This document shows positions 23,538-38,900 of a stretch of 64,000 nucleotides of DNA, piece after piece. Both the position numbers and the translations under genes were made by a program. The number at the start of each line of letters is the position of its first letter. Position 1 is the first letter of the stretch. The notes beneath the pieces were generated by a model. It did no database searches. It was given only the letters and a program-made list of their open reading frames with translations, and was not told where the DNA came from. The DNA comes from Litomosoides sigmodontis (taxonomy: Eukaryota > Nematoda > Chromadorea > Rhabditida > Onchocercidae). The DNA lies in NCBI GenBank assembly GCA_963070105.1, contig OY718803.1, forward strand, positions 10,816,327 through 10,880,326. The letters are read 5' to 3'.

Positions 23538-26528
23538 TCATTTCCTTCACTTTTTCGCCCTTTTCTCTTGACATACTTGTTTTGCTTCATTTCGTAATTT
23601 TTTACTTTGCTCAAAAGATCTTTCATTTTCTTAATTCTTCAATTGAGGAAACAGATCCTTCTGCTTTTGTTAATTAAAAAGATGGCTAGAAATACCATTT
23701 TTAAAGGAAGAATTTCAAAAGTGTGAAAATCGCTAATGAAACTATATATTACGTATTTTTTTTTTGCGAAATTCAATTTGTATTTTAAATTTTACATTAC
23801 ATTAGCGAAGTAAAAGGAAATTTTTGGATTGCATTCACTATAACACAACGATCACTGATGTATGTCTCTGTATGTACGTTTAATTTTTTGTAAATATAGA
23901 AAGTAAAGGGAAGCGAAAGTACAAATAAAATTAATTAATGAAATAAAGGATAAAGATAGATCGTATATAAGCAACCCATCATTGCATCGGGCATTTCAGC
24001 GCTGCACACTGTGTAATAATGAAGCTTGGGAAGCAAATGTTTAGATTGCTTGATTCCTTAAATGTTGTGTGACTGTTTCACGTTGCCTCTTGATAATAAG
24101 ACGCTAGGGTAATTTCAGATTTAAAATTTCAACTTTTTCAAACATTATCAAATAACAATGGAGATGTTTACTTATTCCATATATGTTATGTTCCCTAACT
24201 ATAACTGTAATCCCTTTCGAAGCAATAGGATAACAACATATTGTGTTTATCTCCCATCAATTTCTATTGGTAAAAATTGAAAAATTTAAAAATTAAACCT
24301 TCATGTTTACTTTCCCTAAAATTGCTGCAAGTTACATTTCTCAAATACAGCTGGTAATTGTTGCCTATTATTTCTAAAATACAACTAGTAATTTTAACAT
24401 GCCTCTAACTAATCATTATTATATCATGTCATTTAAATGTGAAACATTACATTGTACGCATAAATGAAAGAATTAATCGCTATGGATTAAATATGAAAAC
24501 ACGTCAGCGAAGCATACGCACACACGCACACTGATCTATTGGTTCATTTTCACACATTTTAATTCATAAATGAACTTTCTCCACACCTCCACCCCCTCTC
24601 CAATTTACAACGCTATTTCTCTTCCATTTTCATACTTCAAACCTAATCACTTCACTCTTCACAACTCTTTACCATCCCTACACTTACAGGTCATCCTCCT
24701 CTTCCTCCTCACTCACCCACTTCCTTTAATCGTCTTCAATATCATTGTCATCGCCATTATCTCACACACATCCCTCTCTCTCTCTGTACGAAACTTTATT
24801 TTTCTCTTTTGATTTTAACTCTAACGCATGTGTGGAATGCACTGAAGTTAAATTAAAGTTCGTGTTTGCGTAGAATGGAAATTAATTACAGGAATACAAT
24901 CAATTAGTAATATTAATTTCCATTTGTTCATCCTCTTCCTTCCTCCAGCGAGATGATAGCCTTTCCTTTTTCCATTCTTTAATTTCAATAATTGAAAAAT
25001 TTCACTAATTTTGAAGATCTTTTTTATTTGCATAATTAATTGCATTGTGAAATTTTTAGATTATTCCAGAACTGTTTCAAATCTGTAGATAGTTGAAGAG
25101 ATAAGCAAGAGAAAAAGGAAGAGAAAGAGGAGGGGGAGGAGGAGGAGAGAGGGAGAAGGAGGGAAGGAAAATGATTGTCGTGCAGTTGCTCTTTGATTTT
25201 GAAAACTTTTTGATGAGTCATGTCGAGCAGTTTTGCCTCCGCTGTCTTCTCGCATCTAAAATTTCCCATTATATTTCAATTTTGGTAGCAATTTAAAATT
25301 TTAATAAAATGAAATGAATGCTTAACTTCTGTTTTCCAGAAAATTGTGTTCATTTTTCATTGCTAAATTATTATTACTATTATGAGCGGACACAATGCTA
25401 AAAGCTTTATAAAGTGGTGGCATTTTTTTAGAACTAATAATCCTTTCTTTTATTTCTCTTTTTTTTCAAGAAAAAATTCAACGAATTTCTTTTGATTTTT
25501 TTCTTTCATCTTTTGTTTTGGAGCTTTTTGATGTTTCGAATGGATGTATTGTTTTGTCATTACTGTACTTCTCAGTTTTGCTATGCGAAGCTGCTCGATC
25601 AGTTAATTTATGCTGACAGTTATCTGCAAGATTTTCATTGCTAGACAAATAGCACTTCTTGTTCGGGCAAATTATAATGATTTCTTTGCCTGGAAAATTT
25701 ACCGCTTACCACGCAGCACAATTTTTGCGCTTTTATCATACATAAATTATTATTTAATGAGTGTGCGTGGCTTGTAAAATAACAACAACAATTATTATCT
25801 ATTAATAGCTTCTAATTATAATTATTAATCGATCAGTGAAGAGCTTGTCAAATTTCGATTATTTATCACAAAGCAGTGATAGATAAGCAGTGTAAGCAAG
25901 AAAAATATTATTCAATAGTATCGATGATCACACTAACTTGTTGATAACCTTTTAATTATTAAGTGATGGAATAAAGTGAAAGGAAGTCAGTGAGAGGAGG
26001 GAAATTCTATCATTGATAAATAATTAATGTGTAATTTTTTCAGAGTACTGAGACAGTGAAATGTTTAAGTGGAAAGGACAAATAGTTGAAAATTTTGATT
26101 AAGTAAATAAGGCAGAGGAAATGGCGGCATTCGGATGGTTGGAGGAAAAAAAATGATTATTTTTGTCCATTTCATTCAATTTTATTTCATTTTATTTTAT
26201 TCATTCCTTTCCTTTTTATTCCATTTTCATTCGTTTTAATACTTTCTTTCTTCTTCCAACTTTTCTCTGCCTTGAAAGAACTTGAAAATTGTTCGCAAAC
26301 GTTCGTTCATTTTTCACTCTTTTTCATTCCCATCTTTTCTTTCCTTTTATCCCATTTTATGATACCTTAGCACTTACACCTATGACATTGATAAATTTAA
26401 AAATTTTTTTAGCCTAAATTTAATTAGATATGATAGAAGAAATAATTTACAGAAGAAGAGTAAGTAAAGTTATTTAATTAATTAATCATTGGGTTAATAA
26501 GATGCTGCCTTTATTCAGCGTTTCCCGA

Positions 26529-26624
26529 GTTATGCATTCATAGCACTCTAATTAAAGCATTTTAAAAGGACTGATGGTTATGCATTCATAGCACTCTAAT
26601 TAAAGCATTTTAAAAGGACTGATG
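26529..26624. repeat. Perfect tandem duplication of 48 bp
   Basis: Two adjacent identical 48-bp units (26529-26576 and 26577-26624), each starting GTTATGCATTCATAGCAC and ending GGACTGATG. Confidence 0.95.
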
Positions 26625-28161
26625 ATCAGTCTACTTTGCGGCAATTCAGAGAACTGATTTGGATAAGGGTGCATCGCACAGATTAACTGTTTTTGCTTTT
26701 GCATTTTTTTTTTCAATAAAATATTTCACAGAGTCGTATGGTAAGATTAAACAGAGTATCGATGAGTGCAGCAATGATTACAGACGGAAAGTTGTCAAAA
26801 TTCAATTACCCACCTTAATTTGTTTAAGTTATGATTCATTCCAAATTATGCAATAAGTAATAACATCAACACACCCACGCACACACAGCCACACACAGAG
26901 AGACGAAAACTTGTTATCACGGTTGAGCAGAATGTCATTGGAAGTTGTGGTGTGCTGAAATGTCTTGCCCAAAATGAACAAACTAAATTTAATGAGAAAA
27001 GATTAGTATAACAAACGGAAATTAATTATTCCTAATGAGCTCATTATTCGTACAAACGTATCAATCAAAGTATTAAATTTAAGATTGAAATTTTGGAGAA
27101 ACTTTAGATGTTATTTTAATCATATGAGCTTAATTCCTAATGTGTACGAGTCAGACTGAAAACAAACGTGTACCATCTCATGTTTGACACACGACGTGTT
27201 TAAATTCAAATTGATATGACCTGGAAATGCTAAGCATGAATATTATCAGTTTTTTACTTTTGTTAACTGACTGGTTGGTGTTGTCGTTTTCTTTACTTTT
27301 TCTTCTTAAGCAATAATTAATGGCTTAAATTGAATTTTACTCTCTGTTCTCCTAGCAAATTTAACGTGAAGGCTAAAAAGAAAATGACAAATAATCAAAA
27401 ATTTAATGTGAATAATTTAACGGATATTTTCTGAAAATCCCTGTTTGGAAATGCGATATTTTATGTGAAAATTCATGAAATATGTTACATTTCACTTAAT
27501 TTTGCGGCTATTTGTCGAAGTTGAAATCAACGTGTTCCACGTAGTTTACTTCACAATTGTCGCATGCTAAGGCTTTTAAATTTGTTCATTGTTTTTGAAC
27601 CGATTTGCTGGAAGTGTATAACTTGATGAGTTGTGTTTAACATTAAAGTCAAAGCACTTTTTTTTTGCAAAAAGCACAGGCCTAACTGGGAGTTGAATGA
27701 TAGGCGGAAAAGTCCTCCCAATCATTGATTTTTATTTTAGCCCAGTCAATAATTCTCACTGTGGTTGCTGAGAATGTTCGATAAAGCTTAATTACTCTTC
27801 ATCTTTTCTTTCTCATTTTTCATTTCACTTCAATTTATTTAAATCCCCTAAATTCTTCCTCTTTTTCTTCCTCCTCCTCTTGCGCACTTATCTATCTATT
27901 CATGGAATGTTTTTATTTTTGCCAAAAATGTCTATGAAATCATACGTGTGCATTTTCTTCTCTCATTAATTAATTTCTGGAATTTTTTACACCTGATATT
28001 CTCAACATTCCGTGAGTCTGTTTGATATGTTTGTTTCATTGCAAATTATAATCGGTTATTATCGGCTAATCATAGTAGTACTACAATGCCAATAATTTGT
28101 TTATAATTAATTAATCACTTATGATGATAATGATTAATAATAATAACAATAATTAACAACA

Positions 28162-28738
<577 letters not shown>

Positions 28739-29816
28739 AGACAAATTTATTATTGTTGTAAGAAAGCTTATAATTAATGCAATTTTATTTGAATTACTCA
28801 TTAAAATGATAGGTCCAAATTATTATTTTTGATTCTAATTAGTGCTAACTGTAGCGATCGGCTAATATTCACTTATCACAATTATTAAATGCTCATTTCT
28901 CGCAGAACATTCATCGTTTCATCACTTTCTCATGAAAATTTCATGAGCTATTCCCTTCAAGTACGATAGCTAATAGTTCAAAGGACGAAGTCCATTCACC
29001 AGCTGAATGCTAGCGCAATAACTTCCTCATAAATTCGTTGCTTCATTTTCGTCTTTTTTCCTTCTCCCATTTCTTACTTAATCTAAAGTAATAAGTAACT
29101 GCGAAATTCAGACAATGTCATTTACCAGTAGGAAGAAGTCGTACACTGATCGTTCTTTTGCGTACAATACAATGATAATGTTAGAGGGTAGGATGTGCAT
29201 TACACAATGCTACAGTGAAATGTGTTTAGAATTCAGGATGTAGAAAGACGACCTGAAATGACTGCATTCAGGATATATGGATTTTTTTTTGTGATAGTTG
29301 CTACTCTTAATTCATCCAGGGTGCTAATTTAAAATCTTAAATAAATATTTGATCAACTATATTATTATTTTCTAGTATATGCATGCACACATTCATAATT
29401 CATATAAGAACAGCAAAATTTATTTAAAATACTACAGTTATTTCATTGATAGAGAACATTTTTTGATGTGAAATATTGACATTTATCATTGACAAATTGT
29501 GATAATATTCACATTCGTGACAGTAACAATTAGTAATTTGATGGTACAGTCACGAAATTTTTATAATAATTTATAAACTATCCAACAAACATTAATGAAA
29601 ATGCAATAGAAGTGGAGAGGGAGAAGAAAGGATAAAAAAACGTTTTCATATTCATTTCGAATTTCAGAGAAGCGCAAGGTAACATTCAGCGTCTAAGGCG
29701 TTTTTTTCATTATCGCATAGAAATTTTGGTAGTAAACAACTCCTCAATTTCGTAAGTTAACTCCCTCAATTTCTCTTCTTATCGATTCAACTAGAGAGTT
29801 TATTAATGCCATATTT

Positions 29817-29817
<1 letters not shown>

Positions 29818-29858
<41 letters not shown>
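29818..29858. repeat. (CA)n microsatellite
   Basis: About 20 CA units followed by a short degenerate CACG/CACA tail. Confidence 0.9.
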
Positions 29859-29865
<7 letters not shown>

Positions 29866-31194
29866 ATCACACGCACACATATGCATAATGAAATTTGTGT
29901 TGATTGATTAATCGGATAAATATGTGAATGGAAAAGGACACTATCAGTTTAATTATTTAATTACATTCATGTGCTCGTTTGTTTTTTCTTTGGTTCATTT
30001 TGAAATAGTACTTGTCATTGCGCTTCTTCCTTTTCCCTTTTTTTAGCAAATGATGAAGTGAAGATTTGTACAAACAAAATAAATTTGCATAAATTAATTT
30101 CATCAAATGAAATGATAGAGAAATGAATGGAGCTAGTGTTACCAGCCACTAATCACTTCATACTTCCTTCCGCTTTCCCTTCTTAGGCAAATACTAATTG
30201 GAATTTCTCACACATACGCTTCTTTTTTTCAATGACCTGATGAATCAGAGTGCGGAGCACCAGCTAGCTGGCGTTGATGTCATTCACTCTGCCACATCCA
30301 TCATATTTCCTTCATTTCAATAATTTTACAGCTGTATTAGATCTCTCTCTGTTATTTTCGCCGCTGCACTCCAACTCATCACTCTTAAGAATTTAACCTC
30401 CGTTGCTACTCAGTCTTTTAAAGTTTAGTAAAAGGCAAACAATGCTACATGCCTAGTCCGGCTCGTCCCAGTTCAGTCTCATCGATTTCCAGTTCAGCAC
30501 ACTTAAAAAGGACTGCTGCTTTTTAGGCAGTGGAATGAATGCTTCGATTTACCATTTCCATCCTTTCTTTCCTTCTCTTCCTCCCTCTCTCTCTCTCTCT
30601 ATCTCTTTCCTATCTTTGCTCTACCTCTTTCTCCAATACAATTATCATGTTTATGACAAGGCCTCAGGATTTTCCAACTGCTAAATAACTCTGCTAGTCT
30701 GAACTTTTCTAGGCTCAGTTTTCATCTACTATTTCCTTTCTTGCATTTCTACTATTATCGATAAATCAAAATTTAGCGTTCTCCTCTTCCTCATCCTCTC
30801 TGTCTTTCTCTCCCTCTCTCTCATTCTCTCTGTGTGCTGGGAGTGAATGTAAGTCAAAAGTTAGGGCCACAATTAGCAGGATAAAAACAACGGGCAATTT
30901 CTTCTTGAGAATAGAAGAAGCATAATAACACGCTTCATCTGTCAGTCCACCATCTGCTTTCCCTTGTCCTTAATTTACGGTATTTATACAGTACCCCGTT
31001 TAACTACCGAGAAAGATCTCATTTTCTATTCCCGAAATATTCATATCATCGGTAGGGCACAAGCGGCGATCATTAATTCTCTTTCAGTTTATTCCACGAT
31101 TGTTAGAATTGTTTCATTATCATATGGCTGCACTTTTCTAGTTTGTTTCCGGAAAGTTTCTGGATCCGGATGACCTATTAACACTATCATACTA

Positions 31195-31362
<168 letters not shown>

Positions 31363-32870
31363 CATACTTCCATGAAGCATGCGGTCAGTTTCGTCCACTG
31401 GATCGGTTTATTAACCTGAAATTTGTCAGAGTATTGCATTGCGACAATACATATTGCATGGAAGGATGCAAAATTGCCTGTCACTCAGTGGAGGTTAAGC
31501 TGAGAGGTAGTAGAGGAGGGAGTAAGGTATGCGATGGTAAGCTTGAGGAAGCGTAATGAAGAAAATCGTTGAGGACAGGGCAAAGAGAGTGTCATGTCCA
31601 GGGGCGGAAATGTTAAACGTTGTTAAATGAACTCTGACATCATCACAACAACTCCTTCTTCACTCACTCGTCTATTGCTTATTTTTCACTTCCAATTTTT
31701 CCCATCCATATTATCGATCATTAAATTTCAAAATTATCCTCAAATTTTGCGTTTTTACAGACTACATAGGCTTCGCAAAATGGACGTATAATTTTACTTC
31801 CATTCCATGAAACATCTAATCCACGAATTAACTCAAATCAGTGAAGACTCACGAACACACCTTGAAGAGTTTGTGGCCGGTTCATACACGAGTTGCAGTG
31901 CGCTTTATGACTTTTGCTGAGTATGGTATGGGTTGAGGGCAGATATGATACGAGGGTTACGGGTGGGTATAGTGTAAGTTATGGGTGGGCATGGTATTGA
32001 TTATGGGTGGTTATGGTACCAGTTACGGTTAGGTATGGTAGCTATTTTGGCAGATATGGTATGGGTTGTGGATGGACGTGGAGTGAGTAGAGTGGGTTAT
32101 GGGTGTGTGTTGCCTGTTGTCTTTCCTCCTTCATTTCACATTTTTTTCTACTGCTTCTGGTTCGTTTCACATTTAATTCAGTGACTTTGCTATACACTGT
32201 ATACTTTAGTCGAAATGAATTAAAGTAAATGGCATTAGAGCTGTTTAGTACGAGTTTTTCAGAAAGCGATGCTTTCTTCTTCTTTATATGCTACCTGCTG
32301 ACGTAAGGTAGCGAAGACGTTTCAAGGAAAGCAACAAACATTTGCGATGAATAGAATCCATGTCGAAGCATTTTTCCATTATGCAATTCCTCATTTATTT
32401 TTATTGCGACGCTTACGTTAGGCTTCAGTTCGTTCCTGATATCGTGACTACCGCATCCGGCAATTTTTCTTTTTCCTGCTTTTTGGAGACTCCCGCTTTA
32501 GGAATTGTGATAAAGGAAAAGTTACGTAAGCCATAACGGCAGACATGTCATGTGAAATGGTGCAAAATTAAAGTTATTTTGGCTTCATATCGGTTAACAT
32601 AGCGTTTAATCATACGTGATGTTCACATTATTCCCACGTCAAGTAGTATTGTCTATTTTTGCATTGGCACTTAACGTTTGTTATAAGTTTAGTTCATCTT
32701 AAAAGTTTGTAATTATTTGTTTTTTTTTATTACATTTTTAAGCATTCTACTTCATTCCTTTGAATTGCTGGATTTTTCCTATATCATATTTTTTTTAAGT
32801 GACCTTTTCAAATTGCTTTCGTAGGTCACCTCTGATTCTATTGATGTTAAGAGTACATTTTACGTTACTT

Positions 32871-32882
32871 GTTTCTTTCCAG
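32871..32882 (+). promoter_or_regulatory. Putative trans-splice acceptor 5' of unc-11
   Basis: A GTTTCTTTCCAG acceptor lies 65 nt upstream of the unc-11 ATG with no in-frame coding exon before it, so it is probably a spliced-leader site or the end of a 5'-UTR intron. Confidence 0.45.
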
Positions 32883-32947
32883 GTCATTGCAAAGTTCGAG
32901 AATTTTTTGTTCATTATTTTCTACTTCATTACAAGAACGCAAGGAAG

Positions 32948-35900
32948 ATGCAAACAATTGAAAAAGCATTACATCAACCAATGCCATTTACAACGGGTGG
33001 ACAAACGATCACTGATCGACTTACAGCTGCAAAACATTCTCTAGCTGGTAGTCAGTTGGGTAAGACAATTTGTAAAGCTACAACGGAAGAATTAATGGCA
33101 CCGAAAAGGAAGCATCTGGATTGTACGTTCCTTGCGATATATTGTGTGTTTTAAAAATTCAACTATGATTGAACTGGAAAGGAGTCGTAATTTCCAATCC
33201 TGATTTCAGCACTTAGAATTTTTCATCATTATGAAACGCTTCTTTAGACGGGAAAATTAGTATTGAAATAATAACTTTCTCAAGTCAATTAAATTGCCAG
33301 ATGCCACAGCTAAGAATCTAGCAGTATGTGATGTAGATTGTTTGGCCTTTTTAAAACATCATTAATCCCAGCCTTCAATATCCTGAGAAATTTCTGATGA
33401 ATTCCACAAATTTTGGTGTGGTATCTTTATATGGTTTTTTAGCATACATTTGATTGTGTATTCGTATCTGCAATTGTTGTATCATAGGAGTTGAGAGTTC
33501 CCAGTAATTTTAGCCATGGGGGGCTAGTGAATTATATAGCAGTTTCACATGTTTTTAAAGTTTTGTTCAAGTTTTAATTTCTTTATATAAAAAATGAATA
33601 AACTGTTGCTTTTTACAGATTTACTACACTGTACGCAGGAACCGAATGTTTCCATCCCATCAATGGCTAATTTATTGATTGAACGAACTCAGAATCCCAA
33701 CTGGACAGTTGTTTATAAGGCTCTTATCACAATCCATAACATAATGTGTTATGGAAATGAAGTAATTTCTTTTGTGGTTTCGAGCGGAATTCATTTTGTT
33801 CTTTTAATGCATTTTTACAAAAGATTACATTATCTTTTGAAAACTTGAGAAAGATATTGGTTATAAATATTCAGTCAGTGCACAAAAACATAAAAATTCA
33901 TTTTGTTAAATTACAAGTAAATGAGTGTTACCACTTTTAAAGGTAGATGATAATTTTGTATTTTGGATGTTTAGTTTCAAGTATTAACTTGTTTCATTTC
34001 CAAAGTATATTTTGTGTACTTTTAGTTTTATATTGTATACAACTACTGGCATTCTAATGCTTACTGTTTTTAAAGCTAACTTGAGATCTAATAGTAGTTT
34101 TAATGTCTTGTTTTTAGCTAATATGAATCGCTTATATTATGACAAATCATTTTGAGCTCTTTTTCAGCGATTTTCACAGTATCTTGCATCCTGTAATACG
34201 ACGTTTAATCTGGGCAGCTTTTTGGACAAAAATTCCGCTCAAGGTAGGTATTGTTCTAGATGAGTGTGTGTCGACTCTTGATGTTCTAATGAACGGAAAT
34301 CGATGAGATGGAATGGTATTTGCTGATGAATAGCGTGAAAATAACCGATCTGCGGTCTTGTTTCACCTACGGTCTCCTCACCCATCAATCGAGAAACGTT
34401 ACTTCTTTATGCCTATATGTTCACTAAATTGTTACCGTAATTTGACATTCTAGTCAAATTTTTCCACATGTTCAATTCCAAGTTCGCTCACTTCCGTATG
34501 AGCTTAGTGCGAACTTTCTATGTAAAAAGGTGTTTTGGTTTGAAGTGATTTTTCTTTTTTCATACCACACGCTTTTATCGGTAATTATTCATAAATACTG
34601 CCTAATTTTTATTTATATTCTGCGTAGCGCTCTTATCCATCTTCCTGCTTAAACGAAAAATTTCATATTCAAAGTTAAACAACACGTCAGGTCACTCACC
34701 CGTGGATTATATGCATTCATCAACGAAACACTGGGCATCCCCGGAATCGGTTTTTGTTGGTAAATGAATCATCATAAATTTATCTTTTTTTTGGACTAAG
34801 ACTATCTCTAATCTGGTCATAAATGGACTTACGTACCGTACCTCAGGCGCCTTTTTTCAGATATTTCAAGCTTTTCTTTTATTTCAGTACAATCTTTCTT
34901 GCAAACTCTGCAGCATTGTAAATATTTCAGTACTTTTCTTTTCCTCATCTCGCTCTTTGCTAGGCACTACTATTTTGTTTTACATGTGATTTTCTAAATA
35001 ATTTTATATCGTTTATTAGGGTTTGACTGCTGATATTATAATTAAACCTAGATTATACTGCTGATGTCATAATTAAAAATGGATTGAATGGGATTGTATG
35101 GATGACTGACGTTATAATCTAGGTTTGTACAGTTGCTTGTATTGCCTAATAAAGTAATATAATCTTATTGTAGGATATGATATGTCGCAACATGTTCGTC
35201 GTTACGGGAAGTATATCAGTGAAAAGATTTATACATATCGGTTATGCGCCTTCGATTTCTGTAAAGTGAAACGAGGTCGTGAAGATGGCCTTCTCCGAAC
35301 AATGAATGCAGATAAGGTATAATAATGTTTGTATTGAACTAAACTGAGAAGAATTTAAGCAGTGCTAGTTGACTTGAATTGAACTGACCAGAGCTGAAAT
35401 GAAATGAAGGAGTTGAAATAAACGAAAAAATTCCCGAGCTTTTAACCTCTGCAAGACTTTTAATGTTTGCAAACACTGCAAAAATTTACGTAATCACATC
35501 ATTTTTCATGTTTCAGTTGTTGAAAACATTGCCAATTTTGCAAAACCAGATCGATACTCTGCTTGAATTCCAAGTAAATTTATTTTTAAAGTTTTTTTGC
35601 TCAAAATATAATTTATTCTACGTTTCTCATTTGGTGCGCTATAAATAATATGGTTTATATATAAGTGATAGAACGCTTGGAGATTTAGTCATGTGTTAGT
35701 TCAGTGCTTTTTTTGATCTCTAAATTGCCACATGAAATAGCCTTCTAATTTTTCGATAGCATTATTTGTGGAGGTTTTATTGTTATTTATGATATTACAT
35801 TAAATGAGTGGAGTGAGAGGTAGTGAAATTGTATGAGTAAATTCGCATGGACGGGACTTTTTACTGTTAGATGCTGTAGAAAATGTCCGTCGCTAAGGGT

Positions 35901-38900
35901 TACAAAACAGGGGAAGACAGAAGTCATATGCTGTTCGGCATAATGTGTAGGGCGGAAGTAAGTAATAAACAAAAATTTCGTTACACATGAGGTGTGTAAA
36001 ACGTATATAAATATAGCTATGGACGAAGAGAGTGAGGGAAGACGATTATTTGACCATTTAATATAATATATTGCAAATATCTCATTTAACCGGTTTTTGG
36101 TGATTTTGCAAATTTTGTTGCTAATAATTCTAGTTATTTAATTTAATAGAAGAGTTTCAATTTCAGGTAACTTCAGCAGAATTAAATAATGGTGTCATCA
36201 ACTGTTCTTTCATTCTTCTCTTTCGTGATCTCATTCGCTTATTTGCATGTTATAACGATGGTATCATTAATTTGCTTGAAAAATATTTCGATATGAATAA
36301 GAAGCAATGCCGTGAAGCATTGGATGCCTACAAATCATTTCTGGTGACTTTAATGAGTTTTTTTGAAGGAATTTTCTAGAAAATTTGATACTTTTGAATG
36401 AAAAGCAATAGAGGTGCTTCTTTAGTTTCTATTCGGGTGTTTTTGCGTATGGATCTTTTTCAAGCTGCTATTTCATATATTCATTTATAACATTCTCAAG
36501 GAATTGAAAACCTCAAAATCATTGGAACTTTGCCTTCTTGATGCGTTCTTGAACTTTGATTTTTTTAAATTGTATTTTGCTTTATCATGGATAGGAAAGT
36601 AGCAATAATTAAGTAGTTGTGCGCCATAGCATATACATTCTGAATTTAGAAATGAAAAGAATGATTCTATGGGTAAGAGAGCATAGTTCCTTGGTAGTTT
36701 ATCAAAAGATTTGAATTGATTTAAATAAGATAACCGCTAACACTTATTTCGTTTGTTTTTGCCAGAAAATGTGCTGTACTAAATGCATCAATAGTAGAGA
36801 TAACTATTCCTGAGAAATTACTTTTTTTGATGAGAAGGATAAAAGTAGGAAATTTTTCGGAATTTTTTTTGCAAAGTAGTTGATATTTTTCAGCTAAGGT
36901 TGGATAAAGTAGCAAATTTTCTCAAAGTAGCCGAGTCTGTGGGTATTGATCGTACTGAAATACCGGATTTAACGCGGGCGCCAGCTTCCTTATTAGAAGC
37001 ACTGGAAGCGCATTTGGTATATCTTGAAGGTGGCAGAGCACCTCCTACAGTCCATCATGTAAATTCTTTCTTTTAGTTTTTCATTGTCAGACAGTACTCC
37101 TTTGCTTACTTTTAAAGTTTTATTATTGACATTTACATGTCAGACACTTTTAAATTTTATTATTGAGATTTGTTCAATAACTTTGTACGTTTATATATTA
37201 GAATCCTGTAATCAAGAAGTTATGTTTGTTGTCACTTTTTTTTAGATTTTTAGGGGGAGGTACTTTCTTGATTGACTAATAATAATAAAGATTAATAATT
37301 AATAATAGACCCAAATATGTCTTTGCGATTCTTTTTTTTTTCAGGAACAGTTTACTGCAGCAATGGCACAATCGGCGCCATTATTCTCCTCAGCCCAAAC
37401 AGGAGTTATTGATGATTCAGCTAAACAAAAATACTTAGAAGAGGAGAAGGAAAGATTACGATTATTTGAAGTTTGTTTCTTGTAATAAGTTGTTGTGAAG
37501 CAGTTGTAGTTGTAGCCTGACTAGCTAGAATCATCTGTTTACTTACCTTTCCAGCTAGTTAGGTCTGAAAGACTTTTGTCTTTCAAGTTTCAAAAAAGCG
37601 TGATCCGGTCAATCAAGAAAGTAACTTTATAGATTCTTTGTAACCAACGTTGAGCTCTTCGGAATAAGTTTGAACACTTGGGATGGTATGGACATCACGC
37701 TTCCCTTTTCTCTTTAGATTAGCTTTCCTCGTTTTCTGGGATATTTTTAGCCAATGTATTATATTATGAAAAAGAAAATTTGGATTTCGAGTGTTTACGA
37801 CTTTCAAATCAACAAACAGATTTGCAGGAGCAGCGAAAAAGACAAGCAGCAGCAGGTTCATCTGGAATTGAAGCAGGAGGACATTCGTTCAATCCATTCG
37901 CTGGACCTCAGTCATCAACTGGCACTGCAGACCGATCTACGAAACCAAGTGATGATCTTCTAAGTCTGTTTGATCCTACTCCAGGAGCTGGAGGAATTAC
38001 TACTCCTTCAGGTTATGGAGCTGCTGCTCAAATGAATGTCGCACAGCAAGCAATGGCTTTGGATTCAACAAATCCATTCGCTCAAAATGTTTTCCAGCAA
38101 CAGCCAGCTATGGTTATGCCCATTAATTCTCCTGCTCCTGGTTCGTATTCAAAAAAAATGTTTTTGAACTTTTCCTTCCTATAAGAAATTTGCTGTAAGG
38201 AATTCGAATTTTAATGAGTAGAATCTAAATTAATGAATAGAATAACAAAAAAGTTCACTGACCAATACGGATATGCATAATTGTTATACTTTAGGTTTTG
38301 CGGCATATCCAAGTATTGGCCGGGCAAACGCATTTGGTGCCGATTTCGCAACAGCTTTTAATGTTGGAGCGATGGCTCCTGCGACTACTGAAACTAATGG
38401 TTTACTTTTTTTTTTTAAAAAAAAAGCCTTATCACATAATTATTGTTATGGGGAATTTTAATCCTCGTCGTCCGTGCAAAAAAAAATGTAGGAGAACGTT
38501 GGTATACAAATACATATGACATATAGTGCGGATGACGTCCTCACTACTTTTTTTATGTTTTTTCCTCCTAATATGTTTGTGCATGCACAGTGCAGAACAT
38601 AATCGGTGCTTTTAAACATGTAAAGTTCAGTGACATCAACTGAACTTTTGACGTCACTGATTAAGCTTTTTGATAATTTGGTGTAAACTGGAGCACGACT
38701 CGCTGAACATTTAATTGTGGTTGTTTTTTATCTTTTTTTTTTCTCTTTGGTGATTTTTACTTAGAAAGTTTTTCCGATGCGTTGTGTAAATCTGTTCAAT
38801 TTTGTTTGCGTACTTAAAGTGGTAATAGTACTAGTAATCGGTATTGTACTATCATTTCAATTATTGTCCTCCCTTTTGTTGTTTTTGTTATTGTTATTCG

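Noticed and set aside
23300..23677. 125-codon frame across the 117-bp duplication
   Set aside because: Its length comes from duplicating a chance open frame whose unit is divisible by three; no splice signals or similarity.
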